Below, piece after piece: positions 32,401 to 41,584 of a stretch of 45,341 bases of DNA (the stretch's first letter is position 1; each line of letters starts with the position of its first letter). Source of the DNA: Vicinamibacteraceae bacterium (GTDB lineage Bacteria > Acidobacteriota > Thermoanaerobaculia > Multivoradales > Multivoraceae); NCBI GenBank assembly GCA_012270995.1, contig JAAXHG010000046.1, positions 1 through 45,341 on the forward strand, read 5' to 3'. The translations under genes were made by a program, and so were the position numbers. Below the pieces are notes generated by a model. The model had not been told where the DNA came from. It made no database searches and saw nothing but the letters and a program-made list of their open reading frames with translations.

Positions 32401-33930
32401 TCAACCATCCTCCTCCACCGTCAACCGATACTTCGCAGCGGCCAGGAACCTCGCCTCCTGGCGCAGGTCGGCCCGGGTGAGCGGCGACTTCTCCAGCCAG
32501 GCCGCGGGCAGTACGAGTCTCAGATCGCGGCCGTCAACTTCGAGCTTGACCGCCAGTGGTTCGTCCCGCCGGCTCCGGTGGAGTACCGCCGCGAGCCGCA
32601 ACAGGACAGCGCCGCGTCGCGCCGGTTGCCGCCATCCCGAGGGGAGGCGATCGAAGATCTGGCGTGGGAACTTACGGCGGTGGCTGCGCACGAGGGATGC
32701 CAGCAGCAGGTGTTCCTGGAGCGAGAACCCGTGCATCTCCGCGTTCTCCACGATGTACGCGCCGTGCTTGTGGAAGCCGGCGTGGTTGATGTCCAGGCCG
32801 ACCTCGTGCAACTGGGCGCCCCAGGAGAGCATGAGCCACGGGAGTTCTCCGGTGAGATTCCAGGCTTCGGCGCACTGCTCGAGAAGCTGTAGCGCGGTCT
32901 CCCGCACCCGCTCGGCCTGTTCCGGCTGCACGTGGTAGCGGCGGGCCATCGACTCGACCGCCGCGTGCCGCGTGTCCTCGTGGTGCAACCGGCCGAGCAG
33001 GTCGTACAAGGCTCCTTCGCGCAGGGCGCCGCCCGCGACCCGCATATGTTCGATGCCCAGCGCCTTGAACACCGCGAGCAGCACGGCGACGCCGCCAGCG
33101 AACACCGGCGCCCGCCCGTCGCTCAGGCCCTTGATGCCGCCCTGCACCGTGGTTTCCTGTTCGAGGAGCAGTTCGCGAAGGCGCAGCAGGGCCTCGAGCG
33201 TGATTCCCTGCTCGCACCAGCCCGCCGCCTGCACGACTTCGGCCACCGAGCGAACGGTCCCCGACGAACCGACCGCCACCCGCCAGCCGGCGCCGTTGCG
33301 GAATCGGCGCGCGACCGGCTCCAGCTCCTGCAGGGCCGCGGTTTCCGCCCGTTGCCACCGCTCCTCCTTCATCCGGCCTTTCGGGAAGTGTCGCAGGCTG
33401 AAGCTGACGCAACCCATGTACAGGCTCTCGAGGTCGAGCGGCTTCGACCCTTCGCCGACAATCAGTTCGGTCGAGCCGCCGCCGATGTCGACCACGAGAC
33501 GCCGTTCGTCGCCGGCCAGGCTCCTCGACACGCCCAGGTAGATCAGCCGAGCCTCTTCCAGGCCCGACACGATTTCCACCGGATGGCCGAGGGATCGTTG
33601 CGCGGCCTCCAGCAGGTCGCGGGCGTTTCGTGCCTGCCGCAGCGTGTTCGTGCCCACGACCCGGACCGTTCCCTGAGGAAACGAGCGCACCCGTTCGCCG
33701 AAGCGGCCGAGACAGTCGAGCGCCCGCGACGTGGCCTCCGGGGTCAGGCGTTTGCGCTCATCGAGTCCGCCGGCGAGCCGCACGAACTCCTTCCGGCGGT
33801 CGACGAACACGAGCTGGCCTCCCCGCACTTCGGCCACGACCAGGTGAAAGCTGTTGGAGCCCAGGTCGGCGGCGGCGACCACCTCCGGATCCGCCGGAGG
33901 GAGAGGTAGCGAGTGCTGCGAGTCCGCCAT
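32401..33930 (-). CDS. ppx: Ppx/GppA phosphatase family protein (exopolyphosphatase / pppGpp phosphatase)
   Basis: A 509-aa protein of E. coli Ppx/GppA size. Actin-like N-terminal domain: AAADLGSNSFHLVV at 20-33, the phosphate-binding VVDIGGGSTEL, VGSSGTVRSVAE and VFAGGVAVLLAV. The C-terminal third has an HD-like helical part (HEVGLDINHAGFHKHGAYIV) as in long Ppx/GppA proteins. They degrade polyphosphate or convert pppGpp to ppGpp, linking to starvation. Sequence alone does not decide between the two activities. ATG 33930 is used; longer in-frame options overlap the divergent aldolase. Confidence 0.9.
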   Translation of the reverse strand: MADSQHSLPLPPADPEVVAAADLGSNSFHLVVAEVRGGQLVFVDRRKEFVRLAGGLDERKRLTPEATSRALDCLGRFGERVRSFPQGTVRVVGTNTLRQARNARDLLEAAQRSLGHPVEIVSGLEEARLIYLGVSRSLAGDERRLVVDIGGGSTELIVGEGSKPLDLESLYMGCVSFSLRHFPKGRMKEERWQRAETAALQELEPVARRFRNGAGWRVAVGSSGTVRSVAEVVQAAGWCEQGITLEALLRLRELLLEQETTVQGGIKGLSDGRAPVFAGGVAVLLAVFKALGIEHMRVAGGALREGALYDLLGRLHHEDTRHAAVESMARRYHVQPEQAERVRETALQLLEQCAEAWNLTGELPWLMLSWGAQLHEVGLDINHAGFHKHGAYIVENAEMHGFSLQEHLLLASLVRSHRRKFPRQIFDRLPSGWRQPARRGAVLLRLAAVLHRSRRDEPLAVKLEVDGRDLRLVLPAAWLEKSPLTRADLRQEARFLAAAKYRLTVEEDG

Positions 33931-34012
33931 TCGCGCGCAAGTATGATGGCTCGCCTCTCTCGGGACCGGTCGCTCTGCTTCAGGATCGATCGGAAGTCTG
34001 GAATACCTCGCC

Positions 34013-35047
34013 ATGCCCGTGGAACTCCGCTCCGACACGATGACCCGGCCATCCCCGGCCATGCGCAGGGCGATGGCCGAGGCCGAAGTCGGCGATGACG
34101 TCTTCCATGAAGACCCGACGGTCAACCGCTTGCAGGAGCGCGTGGCGGACATGCTCGGCCGGGAGGCGGCCCTCTTCGTCCCTTCCGGCACCCAGGGCAA
34201 TCTCTCCTCTCTGCTCGGGCATGAACTGCCCCGCGGCAGCGAGGTGCTGCTCGAGTCGAACGCTCACATCATCAACCACGAGAACAACGGGATCACCGGC
34301 ATCGGGGGACTCCTGCCGCGCGCGGTGAAGGCCGAGGTCGATGGCATCCTGGCGCCCGAACAGGTTGAGGCGGCGATTCAGCCCGCCCACCCGACCCTTG
34401 CTCCGACCCGGCTCCTCTGCCTGGAGAACAGTTGCAACCACGCCGGCGGAACCGTCTACGAACCGGAGCGGACGCGGGCGCTCTGCGACGTGGCGCACCG
34501 CCGGGGTCTGCGCGTCCACCTCGACGGCGCGCGCCTCTTCAACGCCGCGACCGCGCTCGGCTGCGCGCCGGCCGAGGCCGCGGGACCCGTCGACTCGCTT
34601 TCATTCTGCTTCTCCAAGGGCCTGGGCGCGCCCGCCGGTTCCATCGTCATCGGCTCCCGCGACTTCATCCGCAACGTCCGGCGCTACCGCCAGATGTGCG
34701 GCGGCCAGATGCGGCAGGTGGGCGTGCTCGCCGCCGCCGCCGAGGTCGCCCTCGACGAAAGCCCGCCGCTGCTGGTCCAGGATCACGAGAACGCCCGCCT
34801 GCTCGCGGACACTCTCAACGACCTTCCCGGCGTCGCACTGATCGCCGAACAGAGGACCAACATCCTCATCTTCTCGGTCGAGGGCACGGGCCGCAGCGCC
34901 CCGGAGTGCGTCGAGGCGCTCCGGAAGGAGAACGTGCTGTGCCTGGACGTGAGCCCGACCCACATCCGCCTGGTGACGCATCGGGACGTGAGCCCGGAGC
35001 AGACAGCCGAGGCAGCCGAAGCGCTGATCCGAGTGTTCGGTGCGTAA
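34013..35047 (+). CDS. ltaE: Low-specificity L-threonine aldolase
   Basis: A 344-aa fold-type I PLP enzyme. Hallmarks are the start ELRSDTMTRPSPAM, GDDVFHEDPTVNRLQ, ENSCNHAGGTVY, and the internal aldimine Lys202 in FSKGLGAPAGS followed by the Met-Arg-Gln strand (GGQMRQVG). LtaE splits threonine or allo-threonine into glycine and acetaldehyde, feeding glycine synthesis or catabolism. ATG 34013 begins the consensus, 82 nt from the divergent Ppx gene. The stop overlaps the next start by 8 nt, so the MaoC-like protein is made with it. Confidence 0.94.
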   Translation: MPVELRSDTMTRPSPAMRRAMAEAEVGDDVFHEDPTVNRLQERVADMLGREAALFVPSGTQGNLSSLLGHELPRGSEVLLESNAHIINHENNGITGIGGLLPRAVKAEVDGILAPEQVEAAIQPAHPTLAPTRLLCLENSCNHAGGTVYEPERTRALCDVAHRRGLRVHLDGARLFNAATALGCAPAEAAGPVDSLSFCFSKGLGAPAGSIVIGSRDFIRNVRRYRQMCGGQMRQVGVLAAAAEVALDESPPLLVQDHENARLLADTLNDLPGVALIAEQRTNILIFSVEGTGRSAPECVEALRKENVLCLDVSPTHIRLVTHRDVSPEQTAEAAEALIRVFGA

Positions 35048-35507
35048 CGAACGAAGTCGCGTCGACGTCCGCGCCTTCGACGAGCTCCAGGTCGGCGAAC
35101 GCTTCCCGCTGCCCAGCCGGACGGTCACCGACGCCCACTTCGCCGCGTTCCAGGCGATCTCGGGCGACAACCACCCGATCCACTACGACATCGAGTACTG
35201 CCGGTCGCAAGGCCACAGCGGCATGCTGGCCCACGGGCTCCAGGTGCTCTGTTACAGCGCCGCCGGGGCCGGTCTCTTCGCCGATGTCGTCGGCCGGGCG
35301 ATGGTCGCCTTCATCGACCAGTCGAGTCGCTTCCTCAAGCCGGTCCATCCGGGTGACACGTTGTACCCGACCCTCCAGATCGCGGAGCTGAAGCGCCAGC
35401 GGACGACCGGAGTGGTGGTGCTGGAGAGCGTCATCGAGAACCAGCGCGGCGAGCGGGTGCTCGAGGGCCGGCAGAGGTACCTGGTCCGCCTGGAGGGCGA
35501 TTCCTAG
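35040..35507 (+). CDS. MaoC-like (hotdog) dehydratase family protein
   Basis: A 155-aa single-hotdog protein with the hydratase motif around FQAISGDNHPIHYD (Asp and His of the R-specific enoyl hydratase family) and the GMLAHGLQVL helix that follows it. MaoC-like proteins hydrate enoyl-CoA or act in fatty-acid and polyketide steps. GTG 35040 overlaps threonine aldolase by 8 nt. Its TAG at 35505-35507 shares two bases with the convergent importer gene's TAG in the palindrome CTAG. Substrate unknown; the co-operonic aldolase gives no obvious pathway link. Confidence 0.88.
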   Translation: MRNERSRVDVRAFDELQVGERFPLPSRTVTDAHFAAFQAISGDNHPIHYDIEYCRSQGHSGMLAHGLQVLCYSAAGAGLFADVVGRAMVAFIDQSSRFLKPVHPGDTLYPTLQIAELKRQRTTGVVVLESVIENQRGERVLEGRQRYLVRLEGDS

Positions 35508-36307
35508 GCCAGCGGTTCGAAGTCGAAGACCGTCGACGCGGCACCCGAGAGCGGCACCGCCTCGACCTGAAACACGCGCCGCACGAGGTCGGGTTCCAGC
35601 ACCTCCGCGGGCGGTCCCTCCGCGACCAGGGCACCGCCGTCGAGCACCGCCACGCGATCGGCGAACCGGGCCGCGGCGTTCAGGTCGTGAAGGACGAGGA
35701 CGACCGAACGCCCCTCGTCGACCAGGCCGCGCGCCAGCCCCAGCAGATCCAGACCGTGCGCGAGATCAAGATTCGACGTCGGTTCGTCGAGCAGCAGCAC
35801 TTCCGCTTCGGTTGCCAGGCAACGCGCCATCAGAACGCGCTGCAGTTCGCCCCCCGAGAGCGTCGTGACCCTGCGCTCGGACAACCCCAACACGTCCGTG
35901 TCGTCCAGGCAGCGGTCGATCCAGCCCCGGTCGGCCGAACGGGTTCCGAAGAGCCGGTTCTCGTGCGGGTAGCGGCCGAGGGTGACGAACTCGCGCACCG
36001 AGAACTCGAATGACGGACGCACTGACTGCGGCACATAGGCCACGCGCCGCGCCGCCTGCCGCCTCGGCAGTCGGGCAAGATCGAATCCACCGAGGAGCGC
36101 CCGGCCCTCCGTCAATCGCCAGGCGCCGCTCAACAGCTTCAACAAGGTCGACTTGCCGGCCCCATTCGGACCCACTACCGAGGTCAGCATGGCGGGCTCG
36201 ATGACGAGGTCGACGTTTCGCAGCAGCCAACGGCCCCGCCGCTCCACGCCGCCGCCCACGAGTTCCAGTCGCGGCGCCCGATGTGCCGGGTCCGGGGCCG
36301 CCGTCAC
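35504..36307 (-). CDS. ABC importer ATP-binding protein (FecE/BtuD-type)
   Basis: A 267-aa ATPase: Walker A GPNGAGKST (46-54), signature LSGGELQRVLMAR, Walker B LLLDEPTSNLD and an HDLN H-loop, all in FecE/BtuD/HmuV form. GTG 36307 overlaps the permease TGA (GTGA). The in-frame extension is only the overlap with the permease. It powers import through the FecCD-type permease behind it. Cargo (cobalamin, heme or ferric siderophore) is not decided by sequence. Confidence 0.93.
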   Translation of the reverse strand: MTAAPDPAHRAPRLELVGGGVERRGRWLLRNVDLVIEPAMLTSVVGPNGAGKSTLLKLLSGAWRLTEGRALLGGFDLARLPRRQAARRVAYVPQSVRPSFEFSVREFVTLGRYPHENRLFGTRSADRGWIDRCLDDTDVLGLSERRVTTLSGGELQRVLMARCLATEAEVLLLDEPTSNLDLAHGLDLLGLARGLVDEGRSVVLVLHDLNAAARFADRVAVLDGGALVAEGPPAEVLEPDLVRRVFQVEAVPLSGAASTVFDFEPLA

Positions 36308-37362
36308 CGCGACACCGCCACTTCGCTCTCGTGCCGGACCAGCAGGTAGAGGAAGAATGGTGCGCCCACGAAGGCGGTGACCACGCCCAGGTGAACTTCC
36401 TTGGGCGCCGCCAGCGTGCGCGCCAGAAGATCGGCGCCGACCACGAACCAGGCGCCGGTCAGGAAGGCGGCCGGGAGCAGGCGACGGTGGACGGGTCCCA
36501 GCAGCAGGCGCACGAGGTGCGGCACGACGAGACCGACGAAGCCGACCACGCCGCTGACCGCCACGGCGCTGCCCGTGAGCAGCGCCGCGCTCCACAGCAC
36601 CGCGCGCTTCGCCCGCTCGATGTCCACCCCCAGCGACGCCGCCACTTCCTCGCCTTCGAGGAGCAGATCCAGGTCGCGCGCGAACCAGGCCGCCACGACG
36701 CAGCCGATGACCAGCCCCGGCAGCAGCATGGCGACGTGTTCCCAGCTCCGATCCGCGACTCCACCCATCATCCAGAAGGCGATCTGACGCGCCGCCTCGT
36801 ACTGCTCCCAGGAGCGGGCGATCAACCACGAGTTCACCGCTCCCAGCAGGGCGTTGAGCGCCACCCCGGCGAGCAGGAGGGTGGTGACGGGCGTATAGCC
36901 GTCGCGAGTGGCGATCCGGGTGACGACCAGCAGCGACAGCAGCGCACCCCCGACGGCGAACAGCGGCGCCGCGAGAAGGAACGCGCCGGCCAGGCCGAAC
37001 GTCAGGGCGAAGACGGCCCCCACGGCGGCGCCGGTGCTCGTGCCGACGATCCCCGGGGAAGCGAGTGGATTGCGAAACAGCCCCTGCATCTGTGCGCCGG
37101 CGAGCGCCAGACACCCGCCGACCATCGCCGCCACCACCACGCGCGGCGCCCTGAGCGACCAGACGATCGTCTCCACCTGCGGATCGACGGGACCGTACTC
37201 GCCCGGCAGGAGACGGCTGGCCAGCACCGCCAGGACGTCCGCCAGATCAAGGGGGACCGAGCCTCGATACAGACCGATTGCGGCAAACGTCACGAGCAGC
37301 ACCGCGCCGGCGGCCATGTACCACCAGAAGCCGACCCGGCGCACCCCGGGAACGATCCTCAT
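36304..37362 (-). CDS. FecCD/BtuC-type ABC importer permease
   Basis: A 352-aa polytopic protein with about ten helices. The family signature LRAPRVVVAAMVGGCLALAG lies near residue 80, GLFRNPLASPGIVG follows it, and the conserved VGFVGLVVPHLVR is in the C-half. These are the FecCD/BtuC core motifs for iron-chelate, heme or cobalamin import. ATG 37362 overlaps the substrate-binding gene's stop (ATGA), so the operon order is binding protein, permease, ATPase with every junction overlapping by 4 nt. Confidence 0.94.
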   Translation of the reverse strand: MRIVPGVRRVGFWWYMAAGAVLLVTFAAIGLYRGSVPLDLADVLAVLASRLLPGEYGPVDPQVETIVWSLRAPRVVVAAMVGGCLALAGAQMQGLFRNPLASPGIVGTSTGAAVGAVFALTFGLAGAFLLAAPLFAVGGALLSLLVVTRIATRDGYTPVTTLLLAGVALNALLGAVNSWLIARSWEQYEAARQIAFWMMGGVADRSWEHVAMLLPGLVIGCVVAAWFARDLDLLLEGEEVAASLGVDIERAKRAVLWSAALLTGSAVAVSGVVGFVGLVVPHLVRLLLGPVHRRLLPAAFLTGAWFVVGADLLARTLAAPKEVHLGVVTAFVGAPFFLYLLVRHESEVAVSR

Positions 37363-38426
37363 TCCGTCCCAACTGCCGCCGGCTGGGGACCGCCGGCCGC
37401 TTCCATCCGATCCGCGGCCCGCGCCAGCGCGTCGGCGAGCCGTTCGACCAGTCCCGCGACGTGGTGCGAGACGGCGGCCATGTCCCGGCCGGCGAGGGCG
37501 ATCACGTTGCCCAGTCCGGCCGCCCGCGTACCGTTGGGCACCCCGACCGCCGCGCCGCCTTCCTCATACGAGTCGGTGAAGATCACGTCGGGGTTCCAGA
37601 GCACGACCTGTTCGGCACTGATCCGCGGCCAGCCCACGAGACCTTTCTCGGCCGCGACGTTCACCGCGCCGAGGTAGCGAATGACGTCGTCGAAGACGGT
37701 ACGCCCACCGAGCACGACGCCGCCGTTGTAGTGGACGACCCGCAGGCCCTCCACTCGGGCCGCCGCCCGCTCACGCGCCGCCTCCAGCCTGGCCCGCATC
37801 GACGCCACCAACCGTTCCGCCTCGCTCTCGCGGCCGATCGCGAAGCCGACGATGCGGATGTTGCCCTCGATCGCCGCCAGGCTCTCGTGGTCGAGCAGGA
37901 CGAGGACGGGCACACCCGCCGCCTCCAACTGGGCGAGCGTCTCCTGGGTATTGAACCCGGCCGCGAACACCAGGTCGGGCGAAACAGCCAGGATCTCCTC
38001 GGTGCTGAAGCCACCCACGCGCCCCAGACGCCGCGCCGCCTCCGCACTAGGACTGAACGCCGGATCGCCGGCAAACGGCGAGAGCAGCGCGATCCGCTCC
38101 GGCTCGGCGATCTTCAACAGGATCTCGTCCGTGGCCAGGGTCCGGGACGCGATCCGTTCGGGCGGCGCCGCCAACCGCACCGCCCTGCCGCCGCCGCGGA
38201 CCTCCCGCCAGGCGCCATCGCTGCCCGGTTCGAGGAGCTCGAACTCGGCCTCCGCCACGCCACCCAGGTACGCGGAGTACTCGGCGCCCAGGTCGAACGT
38301 GCCCGCCTCTTCGGCCGGAGCCCTGCCGGAAGTCCGGGCGCAGCCGCAGACCAGCAACGCCACACCGACCAAGCCGACCAGGGACATCCAGGCCCGAAAG
38401 GTCCCCGTCTGCACAAGACACCGCAC
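37359..38426 (-). CDS. Metal-chelate ABC importer substrate-binding lipoprotein
   Basis: A 355-aa periplasmic binding protein with a lipobox (LLVCGC) after one hydrophobic stretch. The two-lobe class III fold (BtuF/FecB/HmuT) shows in RIASRTLATDEILLKIAEPERIALLS, VSPDLVFAAGF and the late ISAEQVVLWNPDVIFTDS. GTG 38426 gives 13 extra N-terminal residues with a positive charge before the helix; ATG 38387 is the alternative and I cannot decide. The 63-nt gap to the divergent peroxiredoxin gene leaves no room for a cobalamin riboswitch, so iron or heme is as likely as B12. Confidence 0.9.
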   Translation of the reverse strand: MRCLVQTGTFRAWMSLVGLVGVALLVCGCARTSGRAPAEEAGTFDLGAEYSAYLGGVAEAEFELLEPGSDGAWREVRGGGRAVRLAAPPERIASRTLATDEILLKIAEPERIALLSPFAGDPAFSPSAEAARRLGRVGGFSTEEILAVSPDLVFAAGFNTQETLAQLEAAGVPVLVLLDHESLAAIEGNIRIVGFAIGRESEAERLVASMRARLEAARERAAARVEGLRVVHYNGGVVLGGRTVFDDVIRYLGAVNVAAEKGLVGWPRISAEQVVLWNPDVIFTDSYEEGGAAVGVPNGTRAAGLGNVIALAGRDMAAVSHHVAGLVERLADALARAADRMEAAGGPQPAAVGTE

Positions 38427-38442
38427 GAGCCGCGATCATAGT

Positions 38443-38448
38443 TATACT
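38443..38448 (+). promoter_or_regulatory. Candidate -10 box for the peroxiredoxin gene
   Basis: TATACT matches the sigma-70 -10 consensus at 5 of 6 positions, in an AT-rich patch (ATAGTTATACT) of very GC-rich DNA, 42 nt before the peroxiredoxin ATG. The -35 region has no clear TTGACA. It lies between divergent genes. Confidence 0.38.
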
Positions 38449-38489
38449 GCCGCCCCCATCGGACCCAGCAACGCTAGGGAGCAACGCTC

Positions 38490-38975
38490 ATGAGCATCAA
38501 GACCGGGGACACGATCCCGGAAGCCAGCTTCAAGCAGATGACGTCGGACGGCATCGTCGACATCTCCACGCGGGAGCTGTTCGAGGGCAAGAAGGTTGTC
38601 CTGTTCGCGGTTCCCGGCGCCCTGACTCCGACCTGCTCCGAGGTCCACATGCCCGGCTTCGTCGAGCACCTGGAGTCGCTCAAGGCGAAGGACGTCGACA
38701 CGGTGGCCTGTCTCGCGGTCAACGACGTCTTCGTGATCAACGAATGGCGCAAGGTGCGGAGCATTCCCGACGACATCCTGCTGCTCTCCGACGGCAACTG
38801 CGAGTTCACGTCCAAGGTCGGACTCGAACTCGACGCCTCCCGGTTCGGCATGGGCACCAGGTCGCGACGCTACGCCGTGGTCGTGGACGACGGTGTGGTG
38901 AAGTACCTGGGCGTGGAGCCCGCCGGAGAAGTTGGCGTGAGCGGCGCCGAGGCCGTCCTGGAGGAACTCGGCTGA
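38490..38975 (+). CDS. Peroxiredoxin, Prx5-like
   Basis: A 161-aa thioredoxin-fold peroxidase. The peroxidatic Cys49 lies in VPGALTPTCS, the Prx5/AhpE-type signature; other cysteines are at 74 and 104, and Cys104 may act as resolving residue or may not be needed. It reduces peroxides using thioredoxin or glutaredoxin. ATG 38490 has AGGGAG 8 nt upstream. It is divergent from a metal-chelate importer, a neighbourhood that would suit control of iron and oxidative stress together; that link is inference. Confidence 0.93.
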   Translation: MSIKTGDTIPEASFKQMTSDGIVDISTRELFEGKKVVLFAVPGALTPTCSEVHMPGFVEHLESLKAKDVDTVACLAVNDVFVINEWRKVRSIPDDILLLSDGNCEFTSKVGLELDASRFGMGTRSRRYAVVVDDGVVKYLGVEPAGEVGVSGAEAVLEELG

Positions 38976-39031
38976 TCCAGCCTTCGACGGGGGGCGCCAT
39001 CCGCACTCCGCCGGCGTAACCCGGGGGTCTC

Positions 39032-39991
39032 TTGACCAACCACAAGGTCGACTCTCTCACCGACTCGATCTACGTCACCTTCGACGAGGAGGCGTGGGGA
39101 CGGCTGCGGGCCGACACGCCGAATCCGCTCTCCGAGAGCGAGCTGGAGCGGCTGCGGGGCATCAACGAAAACGTCTCCCTGGACGAGGTCGCGCAGATCT
39201 ACCTGCCGATGTCGCGGCTGCTGAATCTCTACGTCGGCGGCACCCAGGACCTCTACCGCGCCAGCACGACCTTCCTCGGCGGTCTGGCGCCCAAGGTGCC
39301 CTACATCATCGGAATCGGCGGCAGCGTCGCGGTGGGCAAGAGCACCACCGGCCGCATTCTGCGTGAGCTGCTCGCCCGCTGGCCCAACCATCCCCAGGTC
39401 GACCTGGTGACCACCGACGGCTTCCTCCATCCCAACGCGGTACTGGAAGAGCGGGACCTCATGGAGCGGAAGGGCTTCCCGGAGAGCTTCGACTTGCGCT
39501 CCCTCGTCAACTTCGTGCTCCAGGTCAAGTCGGGAGAGCGGAACGTGCCTCACCCCGTCTATTCCCACCACTCGTACGACATCGTGCCCGGTGTCACCGA
39601 GATCGTCGATCAGCCCGACATCCTGATCCTGGAAGGCTTGAACGTGTTGCAGGCCCGCTCCCAGTCGCCCTCGCGAAACAGCCGGCTGATGCTCTCCGAT
39701 CTGTTCGACTTCTCGATCTTCGTCGATGCCGAGCCCGAAGTCGTCGAGCGCTGGTACGTCGAGCGCTTCCTGACCTTCCGCGACACCGCGTTCCGGGATC
39801 CGGACGCCTACTTCCACCGCTATGCCAGCCTGAGCGAGAAGGACGCGATCGACACCGCCCGCGGCATCTGGAAGAGGATCAACGAACCGAACCTGGTCCA
39901 GAACATCATGCCGACCCGCGAACGCGCGGACCTGATCCTGGAGAAGGCGCCGGACCACGCCGTGCGGCGGATCCGCCTGCGCAAGCTCTAA
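39032..39991 (+). CDS. coaA: Type I pantothenate kinase
   Basis: A 319-aa protein, the size of bacterial CoaA. Walker [11 protein letters not shown] is at residues 96-105, [28 protein letters not shown] is the panK family block, and EGLNVLQ and the closing [16 protein letters not shown] also match. It phosphorylates pantothenate, the first and regulated step of CoA synthesis. Start is TTG at 39032, with GGGGG a few nt upstream; no ATG fits the conserved N-terminus. It is convergent with the sulfatase. Confidence 0.95.
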   Translation: MTNHKVDSLTDSIYVTFDEEAWGRLRADTPNPLSESELERLRGINENVSLDEVAQIYLPMSRLLNLYVGGTQDLYRASTTFLGGLAPKVPYIIGIGGSVAVGKSTTGRILRELLARWPNHPQVDLVTTDGFLHPNAVLEERDLMERKGFPESFDLRSLVNFVLQVKSGERNVPHPVYSHHSYDIVPGVTEIVDQPDILILEGLNVLQARSQSPSRNSRLMLSDLFDFSIFVDAEPEVVERWYVERFLTFRDTAFRDPDAYFHRYASLSEKDAIDTARGIWKRINEPNLVQNIMPTRERADLILEKAPDHAVRRIRLRKL

Positions 39992-39998
39992 GGCTGCG

Positions 39999-41573
39999 TT
40001 AGCGCGACGGCAGCCAGCTCGGCTCTCGGAGCGCCCCGGTCTCGTCAAGAAGCTCGTCGAGCCGCCCCGACAGCCGGTCGAAGAGCGCCTTGAGCTCCAG
40101 CACCTCGCGCGCCCAGTCGTCGCGAGGATTCCGGGCCGCGGAAGCGGCAGCCACCCGAAGACGGGTCTCGACGTTGCCGGCGCCGTGACGGGTGATAAAG
40201 CCACCCAGGAGATTGCGCCGCTCCTCCGGGTCGACCTGCACGTCGTAGAGCTCGTAGCGGTCCCAGACCCCGTGGAAGCGCATGAACTTGTAGCGGTCGG
40301 TGCGCACGCCCAGCACCGTCGGCGTCTGGGGAAAGGCCCGCTCCCAGAAGTACTCGTAGAGGAACGCGTCCCGCCACGGCGGCGGCTCGTCGCTCGGACC
40401 GGTCTCGAGCAGGCCGAAGAAGGACCGGCCCTGGACCGTGTCCGGGACTTCCACTCCCGCGGCCTCGAGGAAGGTGGGGGCGAAGTCGAGGTTGACGACC
40501 ATCTCGGAGCGCCTGAGGCCCCCGGCGCCGCCGTCGAGCCACGGCGCCATCACCATCAGCGGCACCCGGATCGACGCCGCGTACATCGTCCGCTTGTCGA
40601 TCAGACCGTGTTCGCCGAACTGGAAGCCGTTGTCCGACGTGAACACGAGCAGCGTCTCTTCCAGCAGGTCCCGCTCTACCAGCGCTCCCACGATCCGGCC
40701 CACGCTGTCGTCGACGCCGCGCATCGTCTCCGCGTAGTCGAGCGCGAACTGCTGGAAGTCGACCGAGTTGTCGTACAGCCCGTCGACGCCGTGCCAGCTC
40801 CGTCGCTGCGCCTCGACCCAGTTCGGCTTGCCCTCGTAGTTGTCGCGCCGGTTCGGCATCGTCGCCGGCGGCGGATAGCGCTGGCCGGCGTAGCTGCCGA
40901 GGTGGCGTTCCGCCGGCCGGAACGGCGCATGGACCGCCTTGTGCGACACGTAGAGCAGGAAGGGCTCTTCGGATCCGGCGCGAGCCGCCAGGAAGTCGAG
41001 CGCGTAGTCGGTGATCAGGTCCGTCGTGTAGCCCTGCCGCGGCACCCGCTCGCCGTCGATGTTGAAGGTCTGGTTGTAGTAGAGGCCCTGGCCCGGGAAC
41101 GAGACCCAGCGATCGAATCCGGGCCGGGGCTCGTCCGACGTGCCGCCCATGTGCCACTTGCCGACGAAGGCGGTCCGGTAGCCAGCGCGCTGGAGTTCCT
41201 GCGGGAACGTCGGCGTCTCCGGATCGAGCCGGGTGCGGTTGTCCAGCACGCCGTGCCGGTGGGCGTACTGCCCGGTGAGGATCGAAGCGCGGCTCGGCGA
41301 GCACAACGACGTAGTCACGAAGGCGTTCTCGAACAGCACGCCGCGCTCGATCAGGCGATCGAGGTGAGGCGTCTCGAGGAAGGCGTGGCCGAGCGCGGAC
41401 GCGGCGTCGAAGCGCTGGTCGTCGATCAGGATGAAGACGATGTTCGGCCGCTCGGCCGCCCGCGCGGGCTCCGTCGCCGGCACGATCGCTCCACACACCG
41501 CGAGCAGGAACGCTCCCAGAGAGCGCGCAGGTCGCCGTCTTCGTCGGTTCGTCGTCATCGTGTTTCTCTTCAT
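39999..41573 (-). CDS. Formylglycine-type sulfatase, exported
   Basis: A 524-aa exported enzyme: RRRR-rich n-region, a hydrophobic core and a cleavage site near PARAAE. Sulfatase motifs in order are NIVFILIDDQR, the FGly signature CSPSR with Cys91 and Arg95 (in LCSPSRASILTG), GKWHMGG, and SDNGFQFGEHG for metal binding. It should hydrolyse a sulfate ester, probably on a polysaccharide or steroid. Activity needs Cys91 converted to formylglycine; no maturase gene is in the window. ATG 41573 has GAGGAG 8 nt upstream and lies 11 nt after the acyltransferase stop, so they look cotranscribed. Substrate unknown. Confidence 0.93.
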   Translation of the reverse strand: MKRNTMTTNRRRRRPARSLGAFLLAVCGAIVPATEPARAAERPNIVFILIDDQRFDAASALGHAFLETPHLDRLIERGVLFENAFVTTSLCSPSRASILTGQYAHRHGVLDNRTRLDPETPTFPQELQRAGYRTAFVGKWHMGGTSDEPRPGFDRWVSFPGQGLYYNQTFNIDGERVPRQGYTTDLITDYALDFLAARAGSEEPFLLYVSHKAVHAPFRPAERHLGSYAGQRYPPPATMPNRRDNYEGKPNWVEAQRRSWHGVDGLYDNSVDFQQFALDYAETMRGVDDSVGRIVGALVERDLLEETLLVFTSDNGFQFGEHGLIDKRTMYAASIRVPLMVMAPWLDGGAGGLRRSEMVVNLDFAPTFLEAAGVEVPDTVQGRSFFGLLETGPSDEPPPWRDAFLYEYFWERAFPQTPTVLGVRTDRYKFMRFHGVWDRYELYDVQVDPEERRNLLGGFITRHGAGNVETRLRVAAASAARNPRDDWAREVLELKALFDRLSGRLDELLDETGALREPSWLPSR

Positions 41574-41584
41574 CTCACCCCTCC

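Noticed and set aside
37363..38489. Cobalamin riboswitch upstream of the importer
   Set aside because: The only space is 63 nt between divergent genes, too short for a cobalamin riboswitch of about 200 nt, and no B12-box-like sequence is seen.
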